Source: Candidatus Contendibacter sp. (lineage in GTDB: Bacteria; Pseudomonadota; Gammaproteobacteria; Competibacterales; Competibacteraceae). Taken from it: a stretch of DNA of 64,000 nt. Every line of letters starts with the position of its first letter. Within the stretch, counting starts at the first letter, position 1. Under the pieces are notes generated by a model that was given only the letters and a program-made list of their open reading frames with translations, did no database searches and had not been told where the DNA came from. Positions 35,946 through 46,163 of this stretch are shown piece by piece. The stretch spans positions 1 through 64,000 of the forward strand of contig JARSSO010000022.1 in assembly GCA_029624765.1 (NCBI GenBank), in the 5' to 3' direction. The position numbers and the translations under genes are program-made.

Positions 35946-38126
35946 ATGCCGCAACCAAGCCCGTCTTATTTTCAGGATGTCGAGCGCTGCGTCGATGAAA
36001 TCATCGCCAGGGTCGGCCGGCGCATCGTGCTCGGCATTCCTCTGGGGATTGGCAAACCCAATCCGCTGGTGAACGCGCTCTACCGGCGGGTCAAGGCAAA
36101 TCCGGATCTGTGGCTGAAGATTCTTACCGCGATCACCGTCGAGGTTCCCAGGGGCTCCAGCGATCTGGAGCAACGGTTTCTGGAGCCATTCGTCGAACGG
36201 GTGTTCGGCAATTACCCCGATCTGGAATACGCAGTCGATTTGCGCCAGGGCCAGGTTCCGCCCAACGTCGAAATCGCCGAATTCTTCTTCAAGCCGGGCG
36301 GTTATCTGAACGTGCCGATGCAGCAACAGAATTACATCAGCACCAACTACACCCATGCCGCCCGGGATATCATGAACAATGGCGCCAACGTGCTGGCGCA
36401 GCAGGTCGCCACCCGCGAAATCGATGGCGAGCGCTGGCTGAGCCTGGGCAGCAATCCGGAAGTGACCCTGGATTTGTTGCCGATGATCGAGGCGGCGCGG
36501 CGCCGCGGCCAGCAGGTCGTCACCGTCGCTCAGGTCAACCGCGAAATGCCGTTCATGTACAACGACGCCATGGTTCGGCCGCCCACGTTCGACCTGGTGC
36601 TCGATCATCCCCGCTACGACTTCCGGCAGTTCGGCGCCCCCAACATGCCGGTCGAAAACGCCGATTATCTGCTGGGCTTGCAGGCCAGCGCCCTGATCCG
36701 CGACGGTGGAACCCTCCAGATCGGCATCGGCTGCCTGGGCGACGCCATCGTCTATTTCAGTCAGTTGCGGCACCAGCAAAACGCCCTCTATCGCCAGATG
36801 CTGTCCGAGATCCGGGTCTTGGAGCATTGCGGCGATCTGATCGAGCGGGTTGGCGGCGTCGAGCCGTTCGAGCAGGGGCTGTACGGCTCCAGCGAGATGT
36901 TCGTCAACGGCTTTCTTTATCTCTATCGGGACGGCATTCTCAAGCGCCGGGTTTATGACAGCATCCCCTTGCAGCGCCTGCTCAACGAAGGAGCGATCAC
37001 CGAGGCGGTCGAGGCGCGGACCCTGCGGACACTGCTGGAACGCGGCGTGATTCCAGCCCGCCTGGGCGAGGAAGAAGTCGAATTTTTGTGCCGGTTTGGA
37101 ATTTTCACCGACCGGGTCAGCTATCGAGCGGGAGAATTGCTGATCGATGGGACAACGCGGGTTCCGGCCAATTTGGACCAGCCGGACACGTGGGCGGCGG
37201 TGGTCGAGCAGGGGCTGGGCAGTCGCCTCAGGGGCGGCATCGTGATGCACGGCGGTTTCTTCATGGGGCCGAGCAGCTTTTACGAGGCGTTGCGGACGAT
37301 GCCCGAGGCCGACAGCCGACAGATTTGCATGACCACGGTGCGGCGCGTCAATCATCTGTATGGGGGGAACGAAACGCTGGCGGCCTTGCAGCGGCGAGAT
37401 GCCCGGTTCATCAACACCACGATCATGATGACGTTGCTGGGCGCGGCGGTGTCCGACGGTCTGGAGAGCGGCCAGGTGATCAGCGGGGTGGGCGGTCAGT
37501 ACAACTTCGTGGCCATGGCCCACGAACTGCCGGACGCCCGCTCCATCCTGATGCTGCGCAGTACCCGCGAGAGCGGGCTGACCGCGAGTTCGAACATCGT
37601 CTGGAATTATGGTCACATCACCATCCCGCGCCATTTGCGCGATATCGTGGTGACCGAATACGGCATTGCCGACTTGCGCGGCCGGTCGGACCGGGAGGTG
37701 ATCGCCGCTTTGCTGAACATCGCCGATTCGCGCTTTCAGCCGGAACTGCTGGGCAAGGCCAAGCGCGCCGGCAAGCTGCCCCAGGATTACGAGATTCCGG
37801 AGCGGCATCGCTACAACACGCCAGGGCGCGTTCAGGCCCGATTGAACAAGTTCAGGCAGATGGGGTTGTGCCCGGACTTTCCGCTGGGCACCGATTTTAC
37901 CGAGGAAGAGATCGTTCTGGGCCGGGTGCTCAAAAACCTCAAGACGCGGTTCGCGACCAAGAGCGATTTGATGAAGACCGTCGTCAAGGCGATGACGGTG
38001 GGAGCGCCACCAGCCGGCGCCCTGCGTTACCTGACCCGCCTCAAGCTGGATCAGCCGACTGGCCAGAAGGAACGGATGATTCAGAAACTCATCGTTTCCG
38101 AGTTGATGGCCGACGGTTACGTTTAG
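35946..38126 (+). CDS. Long acetyl-CoA hydrolase/transferase family protein
   Basis: 726 residues, longer than the 430–540 of ordinary 4-hydroxybutyrate or acetate CoA-transferases. The C-terminal acetyl-CoA hydrolase/transferase domain is plain (GGFFMGPSSFYEALRTMP, SGVGGQYNFVAMAHELPDAR, VTEYGIADLRGRSDREV). Glu317 in LYGSSEMFVNG is the likely catalytic glutamate that forms the CoA thioester. The family moves CoA between short-chain acids and acyl-CoAs. A GAGAGAG sequence precedes the ATG. Extra sequence around 440–500 and at the C-terminus accounts for the length. Substrates are not determinable; with phasin and mutase in the window, an acyl-CoA storage role is plausible. Confidence 0.82.
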   Translation: MPQPSPSYFQDVERCVDEIIARVGRRIVLGIPLGIGKPNPLVNALYRRVKANPDLWLKILTAITVEVPRGSSDLEQRFLEPFVERVFGNYPDLEYAVDLRQGQVPPNVEIAEFFFKPGGYLNVPMQQQNYISTNYTHAARDIMNNGANVLAQQVATREIDGERWLSLGSNPEVTLDLLPMIEAARRRGQQVVTVAQVNREMPFMYNDAMVRPPTFDLVLDHPRYDFRQFGAPNMPVENADYLLGLQASALIRDGGTLQIGIGCLGDAIVYFSQLRHQQNALYRQMLSEIRVLEHCGDLIERVGGVEPFEQGLYGSSEMFVNGFLYLYRDGILKRRVYDSIPLQRLLNEGAITEAVEARTLRTLLERGVIPARLGEEEVEFLCRFGIFTDRVSYRAGELLIDGTTRVPANLDQPDTWAAVVEQGLGSRLRGGIVMHGGFFMGPSSFYEALRTMPEADSRQICMTTVRRVNHLYGGNETLAALQRRDARFINTTIMMTLLGAAVSDGLESGQVISGVGGQYNFVAMAHELPDARSILMLRSTRESGLTASSNIVWNYGHITIPRHLRDIVVTEYGIADLRGRSDREVIAALLNIADSRFQPELLGKAKRAGKLPQDYEIPERHRYNTPGRVQARLNKFRQMGLCPDFPLGTDFTEEEIVLGRVLKNLKTRFATKSDLMKTVVKAMTVGAPPAGALRYLTRLKLDQPTGQKERMIQKLIVSELMADGYV

Positions 38127-38158
38127 AAAGCCTTTTCGCGCGGCCTCCCAAACGATTC

Positions 38159-38184
38159 GGGGCGCGGGTTTCGATCCGCGCCCC
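38159..38184. terminator. Bidirectional hairpin between CoA-transferase and glgB
   Basis: ggggcgcgg (38159–38167) pairs with ccgcgcccc (38176–38184), a perfect 9-bp stem with an 8-base loop, followed by ggtggtttt on the plus strand. It lies between two convergent genes. Confidence 0.65.
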
Positions 38185-38211
38185 GGTGGTTTTCGATGCA
38201 GACCCGCCCGG

Positions 38212-40551
38212 TTATTCCGGCTGGGCCAGTTCCTCTTCCTCGACGGCGGGCGTGGGTTTGACCACGACAGGGGCTTCAGGCGCGAGCGCCTCCGCTTCCG
38301 CCTCCGGGATTTCCGCCACCAGAGGTTCCTCGCTGTCGACGGCGGTGACCGCAACGGGCTTCGGCGGAGGTTCGGGCCTGAGGATGATCCCTCCCAGCGG
38401 CGGCACGGTGATGCTGATGGAATAGGGTTGCTCCATCCAGGGTCGCTCTTCGGCAATCAGCTCGACGCCGCCATTGCCGACTCCGCTGCCCCCATAGAAA
38501 TGCGAATCGGAATTGAAGATTTCCGTATAACGACCCGCTCGCGGCACCCCAATCCGGTAATCGTGGCGCGGTACCGGCGTGAAGCTGACCACGACCACCA
38601 GAAAATCATCGTCCTTCTTGCGGAGGTAGCTCAAAATGGACTGATCGGCGTCATGACAGTCGATCCAACTGAAACCCTGCCATTCGAACTCGTAATGATG
38701 CAGTGTCGGTTCGCTGTGATAAAGCCGGTTCAAATCCTTGACCAGCAGTTGCATCCCCTGATGGAACTGGAACTGGAGCACCCACCAGTCGATGGGGTTG
38801 GCGCTGTTCCACTCATGGCCCTGGCCGAACTCGGTGCCCATGAAGAGCAGCTTCTTGCCGGGATGGGTGAACATATAGGTGTACAACAACCGCAGATTGG
38901 CGAAGCGCTGCCATTCGTCACCGGGCATCTTGTTGATCATTGAGCCCTTGCCGTGCACCACCTCGTCGTGCGAGAACGGCAACATGAAGTTCTCGGTGAA
39001 GCAGTACAGCATGCTGAAGGTCAGCAGGTCGTGGTGGTATTTACGATGGATCGGATTCTGCGCCATGTAGCGCAGAGTGTCGTTCATCCAGCCCATGTTC
39101 CATTTCATGCTGAAGCCCAGACCGCCCAGATAGGTGGGCCGGGTGACCTGTGGCCAGGAAGTCGACTCCTCGGCGATCACCATGGCGCCGGGATGCTCGC
39201 TATGCACCACGGTGTTGAGCTCGCGCAGAAAATCGATGGCTTCCAGGTTCTCGCGTCCGCCGTACTTGTTGGGGATCCACTCGCCTTCCTTGCGCGAATA
39301 GTCCAGATATAGCATCGAGGCGACCGCGTCCACCCGCAAGCCGTCAAGATGGAATTCCTCGATCCAGTACAGGGCGCTGGAGAGCAGGAAATTCTTCACC
39401 TCGTAGCGGCCGAAATTGAAGATCAGCGTACCCCAGTCCAGATGCTCGCCCTTGCGAGGATCGGTGTGCTCGTACAGCGCCTCGCCGTCAAAGCGCGCCA
39501 AGGCGTGGGCGTCCTTCGGGAAGTGCGCCGGCACCCAGTCGAGAATTACGCCCACGCCGTGCTGATGGCAGTAATCCATGAAGTAGCGAAAATCGTCTGG
39601 CGTGCCGAAACGGCTGGTGGGCGCGTAATAGCCGGTGGTCTGGTAGCCCCAGGAGGCGTCGTAGGGGTGTTCGGTGATTGGCAGCAGCTCGATGTGGCTA
39701 AACCCCAGTTCCTTGACGTAATCGACGAGCTGATGGGCGATGTCGCGGTAGTTCAGGAACTCGCCTTCCGGCCCGCGCCGCCACGAGCCGAGATGAACTT
39801 CGTAGATGGACATCGGCTGGTGGAGCCAGTCCGAATTTTTGCGTTTTTCCAGCCAGGCCGCGTCGCGCCAGACGTAGGTGTCGGGTTTGGGAACGATGCC
39901 GGCGGTGCTGGGACGCATTTCGAACTGTTGACCATAAGGATCGGATTTCAGCAGGATGGCGCCGCTGTGGCGGTTGCGGATCTCGAACTTGTACAGATCG
40001 CCCGGATACAGATTGGGGATGAACAGCTCCCACACCCCGCTGCCGCCGCGCACCCGCATCGGATGAACCCGGCCATCCCAGCGGTTGAAGCTGCCGACCA
40101 CGCTGACCCGCTCGGCGCTGGGCGCCCAGACCGCGAACAGCACGCCGGCGACATTATCGGTCTCGTGCGGATGCGCGCCCAGGAAGCGGTAAGCGTGCCA
40201 GTGCTTGCCCTCCCCGAACAGGTACAGATCGAAATCGCCGAGTTGCGGCGGAAAGCAGTAGGGGTCGTAGGAAATATGCTCGTGATGATCGGAATCGCGC
40301 CAGATCAGCCGGTAGCGTTCCGGAATCTGATCGGGCTTGCCCTGCCACTCGAACAGATCGGTATTGGGAATGCGTTGCAGCGGCAAATTGCCCTCGGCGA
40401 TGTGGACTTCCTGGGCATAAGGCAGATGGGCGCGCACCACGACCTTCTTATCCTGGGGATGACGGCCCAGCACGGCAAAGGGATCATGATGGCGGGCTTC
40501 GAGGATGCGTTGCAATTCGGGTTGAAGTTTTGGGCTCGTCACGTTTTTCAT
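38212..40551 (-). CDS. glgB: 1,4-alpha-glucan branching enzyme
   Basis: 779 residues. An extra N-terminal domain and a CBM48 module (about 1–230) precede the GH13 catalytic barrel with the nucleophile Asp408 (LRVDAVAS), the acid/base Glu461 (VIAEEST) and the transition-state Asp in [11 protein letters not shown]. The 53-residue spacing of Asp and Glu matches, from memory, E. coli GlgB Asp405/Glu458. A C-terminal tail of about 50 Pro/Glu/Ala-rich residues beyond the normal end is unusual. The enzyme adds alpha-1,6 branches to glycogen. No other glg genes are close. It would serve the glycogen storage expected of this kind of organism. Confidence 0.95.
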   Translation of the reverse strand: MKNVTSPKLQPELQRILEARHHDPFAVLGRHPQDKKVVVRAHLPYAQEVHIAEGNLPLQRIPNTDLFEWQGKPDQIPERYRLIWRDSDHHEHISYDPYCFPPQLGDFDLYLFGEGKHWHAYRFLGAHPHETDNVAGVLFAVWAPSAERVSVVGSFNRWDGRVHPMRVRGGSGVWELFIPNLYPGDLYKFEIRNRHSGAILLKSDPYGQQFEMRPSTAGIVPKPDTYVWRDAAWLEKRKNSDWLHQPMSIYEVHLGSWRRGPEGEFLNYRDIAHQLVDYVKELGFSHIELLPITEHPYDASWGYQTTGYYAPTSRFGTPDDFRYFMDYCHQHGVGVILDWVPAHFPKDAHALARFDGEALYEHTDPRKGEHLDWGTLIFNFGRYEVKNFLLSSALYWIEEFHLDGLRVDAVASMLYLDYSRKEGEWIPNKYGGRENLEAIDFLRELNTVVHSEHPGAMVIAEESTSWPQVTRPTYLGGLGFSMKWNMGWMNDTLRYMAQNPIHRKYHHDLLTFSMLYCFTENFMLPFSHDEVVHGKGSMINKMPGDEWQRFANLRLLYTYMFTHPGKKLLFMGTEFGQGHEWNSANPIDWWVLQFQFHQGMQLLVKDLNRLYHSEPTLHHYEFEWQGFSWIDCHDADQSILSYLRKKDDDFLVVVVSFTPVPRHDYRIGVPRAGRYTEIFNSDSHFYGGSGVGNGGVELIAEERPWMEQPYSISITVPPLGGIILRPEPPPKPVAVTAVDSEEPLVAEIPEAEAEALAPEAPVVVKPTPAVEEEELAQPE

Positions 40552-40959
40552 CCTGTTTTATGTTGACGGTTGAGGCCAGGCGCGGCGGCGGGTGACGCTG
40601 CGAACCGCGAACGGTTTCGATGGACGATGTCGCAAGCGCCACGGCTTCGCTGGATATATCGAAAAATGGCGGACAGGCGGAATCGGGGCGCCGCGCGTTT
40701 TGACTGCCTAGTATAACGCCGAATCGCTAAAGGGTGGTTTTCCGTGAGGATAAATGGGCCGGGAGGCGGGAAGCGCCGTCCCGCCTGGAATGGGCGGTTT
40801 TTCGCGGAGCGGGCCGGAGAAGGGCGGAAACCTCGATCCGGCGGTTCGGGGTCCGCGCGGCGATTCGCGCCGGCGGACATCCCCGCGTCGCCGTAATTTG
40901 GTAAGATTGAAAAGGCATCATCCAAACTCATCGAAAACAACTCATCCAAGGGACGATCC
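40552..40959. other. 408-base intergenic region upstream of glgB and the cytochrome gene
   Basis: Divergent upstream region. A hairpin aggcggga (40764–40771) / tcccgcct (40779–40786) with a 7-base loop is the only clear structure. Several weak −10-like boxes are present (for example tagtataac near 40710), without good −35 partners. No gene is supported. Confidence 0.4.
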
Positions 40960-41352
40960 ATGAATCCTCGTCAATTGCTTGTGTCCGCGTTGGTCCTGGG
41001 GTTCGGCGCGCTGGCGGGTTGCGGCGGCGGCTCCGAAAAGCCGGTGAGCTTTAAAAAAGACGTTTATCCGATCCTGAAGGCAAAGTGCCTGGAGTGCCAT
41101 GTCGCGCCCGACAAGGAGGGTTATCAGAAAAGCGGTCTGGCGTTGAGCACCTACGAGGAATTGATGAAGGGCACCAAGATGGGGCCGGTCATCGTCCCCG
41201 GTCAGAGCCTCAACAGCAGCCTGAACCGGTTGATCGAAGGTCGCCCCGGCGTCGATCCTTCCATCCAGATGCCCCATGGCAAGGTGAAGCTGCCGGACGC
41301 GGAGCTGGCCACGATCCGCAAGTGGGTGGATCAGGGCGCCAAGAACAACTAG
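40960..41352 (+). CDS. Small cytochrome c lipoprotein
   Basis: 130 residues. A lipoprotein signal peptide (LGFGALAGC, lipidated Cys21) is followed by a single haem-binding motif CLECH (43–47). The context FKKDVYPILKAKCLECH, with later IEGRPGVDPSIQMPHGK and DAELATIRKWVDQGAK, is that of the planctomycete-type cytochrome C (PSCyt1-like) domain. A distal Met in QMPHGK could be the sixth ligand. It should be anchored to a membrane facing the periplasm and carry electrons; partners are not visible. It lies alone, 175 bases before relA. Confidence 0.85.
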   Translation: MNPRQLLVSALVLGFGALAGCGGGSEKPVSFKKDVYPILKAKCLECHVAPDKEGYQKSGLALSTYEELMKGTKMGPVIVPGQSLNSSLNRLIEGRPGVDPSIQMPHGKVKLPDAELATIRKWVDQGAKNN

Positions 41353-41527
41353 GCCGTCTTGCCTCGTCGCTCCTCCCCGACGCCCCGGCAACGGGGAGGA
41401 GGTAGGTCCGACCGATTGCGTTTTCCAACCCCACTCCCTCGCGTCCACCCGTCCCGAACCCCACGCCCAGTCGCTGTCCAGCGGCGGAGCGGTCGCGCCG
41501 TTTCCAATCGTTTTCCGGGGATTCCTC

Positions 41528-43678
41528 ATGGTCGCTTCCAGGCAGGCCGCGCTGACCGGCGCGGATTTCGATACGTGGCTGGGCACCTTGCAAGTTCCAT
41601 GGTCGCCCGCGCAGATCGAGAGCGTCCGGTGGGCCTACGCGCTGGGCGGCGAGCCGGACCTGGCGGTGGCCGATCTGTTGGCCGACCTGCGCGTGGATCA
41701 CGAGGTGGTGACAGCCGCCCTGCTGCACGAACCAGTGGCGACCGGCCGGATCAAGCAGGCGGCGGTGCGGGAGAAGTTCGGGGCCGGCGTGGCCCAACTG
41801 GTGGATGGTATCGTCAAGCTGGACGCCATCGGCGAGTTGCACCAGAGCAGCCAGCACGCCGGCCGCCAGTTGGAAAGCCTGCGCAAGATGCTGCTGGCCA
41901 TGGCGCAGGACGTGCGGGTGGTGCTGATCAAGCTGGCGATGCGTCTGGACGCGCTGCGCCAGTTGAGCCGGGCTCCCGTCCCCGAGCAGCAACGCGTTGC
42001 CCGGGAGACTCTGGATATCTTTACCCCGCTGGCCAACCGCCTTGGCATCGGCCGGCTCAAGTGGGAAATGGAAGACCTGGCGCTGCGCTATCTCGATCCG
42101 GCCACGTACAAGCAGATCGCCGCCGCGCTGGATGAGCGCCGCGCCGACCGGGAGCGCTACATCGCGCGGGTCATGGAGGAGTTGCGCGACCACCTGCGCG
42201 AGGCCGGCATCCACGCCGAGGTGGGCGGCCGGGTCAAGCACATCTACAGCATCTGGCGCAAGATGCAACGCAAGAAGCTGGCCTTCGAACGCATTTTCGA
42301 CATGCGGGCGGTGCGGGTGCTGGTGGACACGGTGAACGACTGCTATGCCGCGCTGGGCGTGGTGCATGCCCACTGGAACCATATCCACCGGGAATTCGAC
42401 GACTACATCGCCCATCCGAAACCCAACGGCTATCAATCCTTGCATACGGCGGTGGTCGGGCCGGAAGGCCGAACGGTGGAGGTGCAAATCCGTACCACCA
42501 CCATGCATCAACACGCCGAATTGGGCGTCGCCGCGCACTGGCGCTACAAGGAAGGCACCGCCGGATCGGGTGATCCGGCTCACCGGCAAATCGCCTGGCT
42601 GCGGCAGATGCTGGAGTATCGGGAGGACGAGGCCGACGAGGGCGATCTGCTGGAGCGGTTCAAGGCCGAAGCCTTTCAGGACCGGGTCTACGCCCTGACC
42701 CCCAAGGGCGCCATCGTTGAGCTGGCGCAGGGCGCCACCCCGCTGGATTTCGCTTATCACGTCCACACCGAGGTGGGTCATCGCTGTCGGGGCGCCAAGG
42801 TCAACGGCCGGATTGTGCCGCTGACCTACGAACTCAAGAACGGCGAACAGGTCGAGGTGCTAACCGCCAAGGTGGCCAGCCCCAGCCGCGACTGGCTCAG
42901 CCCGCATCTGGGCTATGTCAGGACCAGCCGGGCGCGGGCCAAGATCCGGCAATGGTTCATTCAACAGGATCAGGACAAAAGCATCGCCGCCGGCCGCGCC
43001 GCGCTGGAGCGGGAATTTCAGCGGCTGGGCATCCGCCACCTCAAGCTGGAAAAAGTGGCGGAGAAGCTCAATTTCGCCAAACCCGACGAACTGTTCGCCG
43101 CCTTGGGTCACGGCGTCCTGACCACGGCGCAGGTGGTGGCCCGGATTCAGGACCTGTTGCCGGCGGCCCCGGCGGCCGGGGAAAGTCCCGCCGTCGCCCG
43201 CAAGCCCCGACCGGTCGAATCGGGCGCCAGCAAGGGCGACGTGCAAATTCGCGGGGTGGGGCGGCTGCTGATTCAGATCGCGCACTGCTGCCGGCCAGCT
43301 CCGTTCGAACCCATCGCCGGCTATATCACTCAGGGGCGTGGCGTGACCATCCATCGGCAGGATTGCGCCAATCTGCTGGCGCTGGCCGGCCGCCATCACG
43401 AACGCATCATCGAGGTGAGCTGGGGCGAGACGCCGACCACCTATCCAGTGGACGTGATGATCGTCGCCCACGACCGTTCCGGCCTGCTGCGCGACATCAC
43501 TTCGGTCCTGGCCAACGAACAGGTGAACGTGCTGGGCGCCAATACCCTGACCGACAAGGAAACCTCCATCGCCCGGATGGGGCTGACCCTGGAAATCACC
43601 GACGTGGTTCAGCTCAGCCGGGTGCTCGACAAGATCGGGCAATTGGCCAACGTGATGGAAACGTACCGGAAAAATTGA
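41528..43678 (+). CDS. relA: GTP pyrophosphokinase RelA
   Basis: 716 residues with the Rel order: pseudo-HD domain, synthetase, TGS (about 385–450) and C-terminal ACT. The HD hydrolase site is lost: LLHEPVATG (His67-Glu68) stands where SpoT has an HD pair, and the following Glu-Asp pair is gone. The synthetase carries EFDD at 289–292 before YIAHPKPNGYQSLHT, the acidic ExDD signature of monofunctional RelA; bifunctional enzymes have RxKD. It makes (p)ppGpp on stalled ribosomes. The end is 12 bases from convergent hflD. Confidence 0.93.
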   Translation: MVASRQAALTGADFDTWLGTLQVPWSPAQIESVRWAYALGGEPDLAVADLLADLRVDHEVVTAALLHEPVATGRIKQAAVREKFGAGVAQLVDGIVKLDAIGELHQSSQHAGRQLESLRKMLLAMAQDVRVVLIKLAMRLDALRQLSRAPVPEQQRVARETLDIFTPLANRLGIGRLKWEMEDLALRYLDPATYKQIAAALDERRADRERYIARVMEELRDHLREAGIHAEVGGRVKHIYSIWRKMQRKKLAFERIFDMRAVRVLVDTVNDCYAALGVVHAHWNHIHREFDDYIAHPKPNGYQSLHTAVVGPEGRTVEVQIRTTTMHQHAELGVAAHWRYKEGTAGSGDPAHRQIAWLRQMLEYREDEADEGDLLERFKAEAFQDRVYALTPKGAIVELAQGATPLDFAYHVHTEVGHRCRGAKVNGRIVPLTYELKNGEQVEVLTAKVASPSRDWLSPHLGYVRTSRARAKIRQWFIQQDQDKSIAAGRAALEREFQRLGIRHLKLEKVAEKLNFAKPDELFAALGHGVLTTAQVVARIQDLLPAAPAAGESPAVARKPRPVESGASKGDVQIRGVGRLLIQIAHCCRPAPFEPIAGYITQGRGVTIHRQDCANLLALAGRHHERIIEVSWGETPTTYPVDVMIVAHDRSGLLRDITSVLANEQVNVLGANTLTDKETSIARMGLTLEITDVVQLSRVLDKIGQLANVMETYRKN

Positions 43679-43690
43679 AGCGACGGTGTT

Positions 43691-44308
43691 TCAATCCAGG
43701 CTTGCCAACAGCCGCCGGGTTTCCCGCAACAGCGGGTTGCGGCGCAGCAACAGCGTCAGCCGGCTGCCGCCGCTCTGCCGCCACAGGATCGCCGCCCGAA
43801 CGCCGGCCAGCAACAGCGCCCGAATCCGGTTGGCGTTGTCCGGGTTGTTCAAATGGGTCGGGTCGCCGCTGACCATGATGCGCGGCGTCAGGGTGCTAAG
43901 GCTGTTCAGGTAGAGGTTGGCGAAGCGGGCGATGGTATTGCCGTGGTCGACGGGAAAATGCGGCAGGTTGCGGAGCACGTCCTCGATGCCGTCGCGTAGC
44001 ATCGTCAGCAGTTCGGGCCGCTGGGCCAGCTTGCGTTCCAGGCCGAGCAGCGCGACCGCATAGCGGGTCAGCTCCATATCCCGTGGCTGTTCAAGCTGCT
44101 GTTCGAGCAGGCGCAGTCCAGTGCGCAAGCGGGCGACGCCGCCGTAGATGGCGGCGCTGTTGGCGGCGTCGATCTGGAGCAGACTGTTCAGGCAGGTTTC
44201 GGTATCGAGCGCGTTCGTCTGGCCGCGCCGGGCAATGTTGCGGACCAGATCGACAGCCTGCAAGACCCCGGCGAGGGCTACGGCCCGGTCGTGGTCGGTT
44301 TGGGGCAT
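43691..44308 (-). CDS. hflD: HflD-like protein
   Basis: 205 residues from the ATG giving MPQTDHDRAVALAGVLQAVD; an earlier ATG that overlaps the mnmA stop would add 13 residues not seen in the family. The all-helical HflD pattern is recognisable, including LVRNIARRG and LTRYAVALLGLERKL. In E. coli HflD binds lambda CII and sits between mnmA and purB. Here it directly follows mnmA on the same strand, which supports the call. Its normal cellular role is poorly defined. Confidence 0.9.
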   Translation of the reverse strand: MPQTDHDRAVALAGVLQAVDLVRNIARRGQTNALDTETCLNSLLQIDAANSAAIYGGVARLRTGLRLLEQQLEQPRDMELTRYAVALLGLERKLAQRPELLTMLRDGIEDVLRNLPHFPVDHGNTIARFANLYLNSLSTLTPRIMVSGDPTHLNNPDNANRIRALLLAGVRAAILWRQSGGSRLTLLLRRNPLLRETRRLLASLD

Positions 44309-44339
44309 GGGGTTCCAGGTTCGGGTGGCGAGAATGGCT

Positions 44340-45428
44340 TCAATCATAGGCGGCGGCGATGATTCCGCCACCCAGACACACATCGTCGCGGTAAAAAACC
44401 ACGGACTGGCCCGGCGCGATCGCCCGTTGCGGTTCGGCGAAGCCGACGTCGAGCGTGTTGGCGTCCAGCCGTTCCAGCACGCAGGACTGATCCGGTTGCC
44501 TGTAACGAATCTTGGCCTGGCAGGACCAGGGGACGGCGGGTGGCTCGCCGCCGATCCAGTGTGGCGCGACGGCGCGCAGCCGGCGGTGGAACAGCAGGGG
44601 ATGATCGCGGCCCTGGACCACGATCAGCGCGTTGCGTTCCAGCGCCTTGCCGGCGACGTACCAGGGTTCGCCGCTGCCCTCCCGGCGGCCGCCGATGCCG
44701 AGTCCCTGCCGTTGTCCGATGGTGTGGAACATCAGGCCGGCGTGCTGGCCGAGGATTTCACCCGTCGGGGTCTGGATCGGGCCGGGCTGGGCGGGCAGGT
44801 AGCGGTTGAGGAAGTCGCGAAACCGGCGCTCGCCGATGAAGCAGATGCCGGTGCTGTCCTTTTTGTCGTGGGTAACCAGACCGGCGGCGGCGGCCTGGTC
44901 CCGTACCTGGCGTTTGCGCAGCCCGCCGATGGGAAAGAGCGCGCTGGCCAGTTGCGCCTGATCGAGGCCGTGCAGAAAGTAACTTTGATCCTTGCCGGGA
45001 TCGCAACCCCTGAGCAGAAGGCAGCGCCCGTTTTGCTCCACGCGGCGGGCGTGGTGACCGGTAGCGATCCGGTCGGCCCCCAGCCGCCGGGCATGGTCGA
45101 GAAACGCCTTGAACTTGATTTCGGTGTTGCACAGCACGTCCGGATTGGGCGTCCGGCCGGCGCGGTATTCGTCCAGAAAGTAGCGGAACACCCGGTCGCG
45201 ATACTCAGCGGTGAAATTGACGGTATGCAATGGGATGCCGAGCGTTGCGCACACCGCCCGCGCGTCCTCCAGGTCCTCGGCGGCGGCGCAGTAGCCGGTG
45301 TCCTGGGCGTCCTCCCAGTTTTTCATGAAGACGGCATGCACGTCGTGGCCCTGCTCGACCAGCAACAGGGCGGCGACCGAGGAATCCACGCCGCCGGACA
45401 GACCGACGACGATCCGGGTCTTGGGCAT
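44340..45428 (-). CDS. mnmA: tRNA-specific 2-thiouridylase MnmA
   Basis: 362 residues. The ATP-binding PP-loop SGGVDSS (11–17), the first catalytic Cys100 (NPDVLCN) and the second Cys196 (STGICFIGE) are all present, and the C-terminal beta-barrel is complete. MnmA thiolates U34 of tRNA for Lys, Glu and Gln, taking sulfur through the Tus relay. The gene is upstream of hflD in the common gammaproteobacterial order. Confidence 0.97.
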   Translation of the reverse strand: MPKTRIVVGLSGGVDSSVAALLLVEQGHDVHAVFMKNWEDAQDTGYCAAAEDLEDARAVCATLGIPLHTVNFTAEYRDRVFRYFLDEYRAGRTPNPDVLCNTEIKFKAFLDHARRLGADRIATGHHARRVEQNGRCLLLRGCDPGKDQSYFLHGLDQAQLASALFPIGGLRKRQVRDQAAAAGLVTHDKKDSTGICFIGERRFRDFLNRYLPAQPGPIQTPTGEILGQHAGLMFHTIGQRQGLGIGGRREGSGEPWYVAGKALERNALIVVQGRDHPLLFHRRLRAVAPHWIGGEPPAVPWSCQAKIRYRQPDQSCVLERLDANTLDVGFAEPQRAIAPGQSVVFYRDDVCLGGGIIAAAYD

Positions 45429-45565
45429 TGGGGGAAGAAGGGTGGCGATGGGGGCGAGGCGATGGGTAATGATAGCAGACGCGCCAGGGGGGATCGCGCT
45501 GGCGTGCTTGGGGAAACAAGCGCAGTCCCGCGCGGCGCGGAACCGTGGGGGATGCCGCGCCGGGA

Positions 45566-45907
45566 TTACTTGATCAGCGACAGGCTGTCCCGGGCCAATT
45601 GATCGAATTCGGCCTTGAAACGCGCCGTCAGCTCGCTCAGGATTCTGGCGTCGTCCATGAACTTCCGCTGCAAGCTGGCCATGGCCTCGACCTGACCGGC
45701 CATGAAGGCTTGCAGGCTGGTCGGATCGCTGATTTCGGCCGCCGCCTTCATCCGGCCGATCGCCGTGTCCACGTAGGATTGCAGGGCGCTCATCTGAAAG
45801 TTGACCAGAGTTTCCAGATTGGCGGCGGACAGCTTGTTGGCCTTGATGATCGGGGCCAGCAGGTTTTGGGATTGCTCGGATGTTTGGGGCGTTGCGTCGT
45901 CGGTCAT
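45566..45907 (-). CDS. Phasin-family PHA granule protein
   Basis: 113 residues from the ATG with CTGGAG upstream; the frame is open for 20 more codons. The sequence is almost wholly amphipathic helix, with the phasin pattern [20 protein letters not shown] followed by [20 protein letters not shown] and a basic/aromatic linker. Phasins coat polyhydroxyalkanoate granules and control their number and size. It is monocistronic and divergent from rdgC. PHA synthase genes are not in this window. Confidence 0.85.
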   Translation of the reverse strand: MTDDATPQTSEQSQNLLAPIIKANKLSAANLETLVNFQMSALQSYVDTAIGRMKAAAEISDPTSLQAFMAGQVEAMASLQRKFMDDARILSELTARFKAEFDQLARDSLSLIK

Positions 45908-46163
45908 GGTGAGTCGCTCCAGGGGTTTATCGCGGATCGCGCTTTGTTGCGATGCAACATAGCGCAAAATTCATGACGACGCAATCCATGGTGAACTAGT
46001 GCTTCGGTCGGCCGTGGTGGGGAACGGATTTCGCGTCGTCCGTCCGTCCCGCGTGGGTCATCCGCTCCGGTTGAGACAGTAAAGCTGACCGGTTGACCAT
46101 CAATCTTGGCGATAGATGCTCCACTGACGGATAATATCGCCCCCTCTAACCCAACTTATTGCC

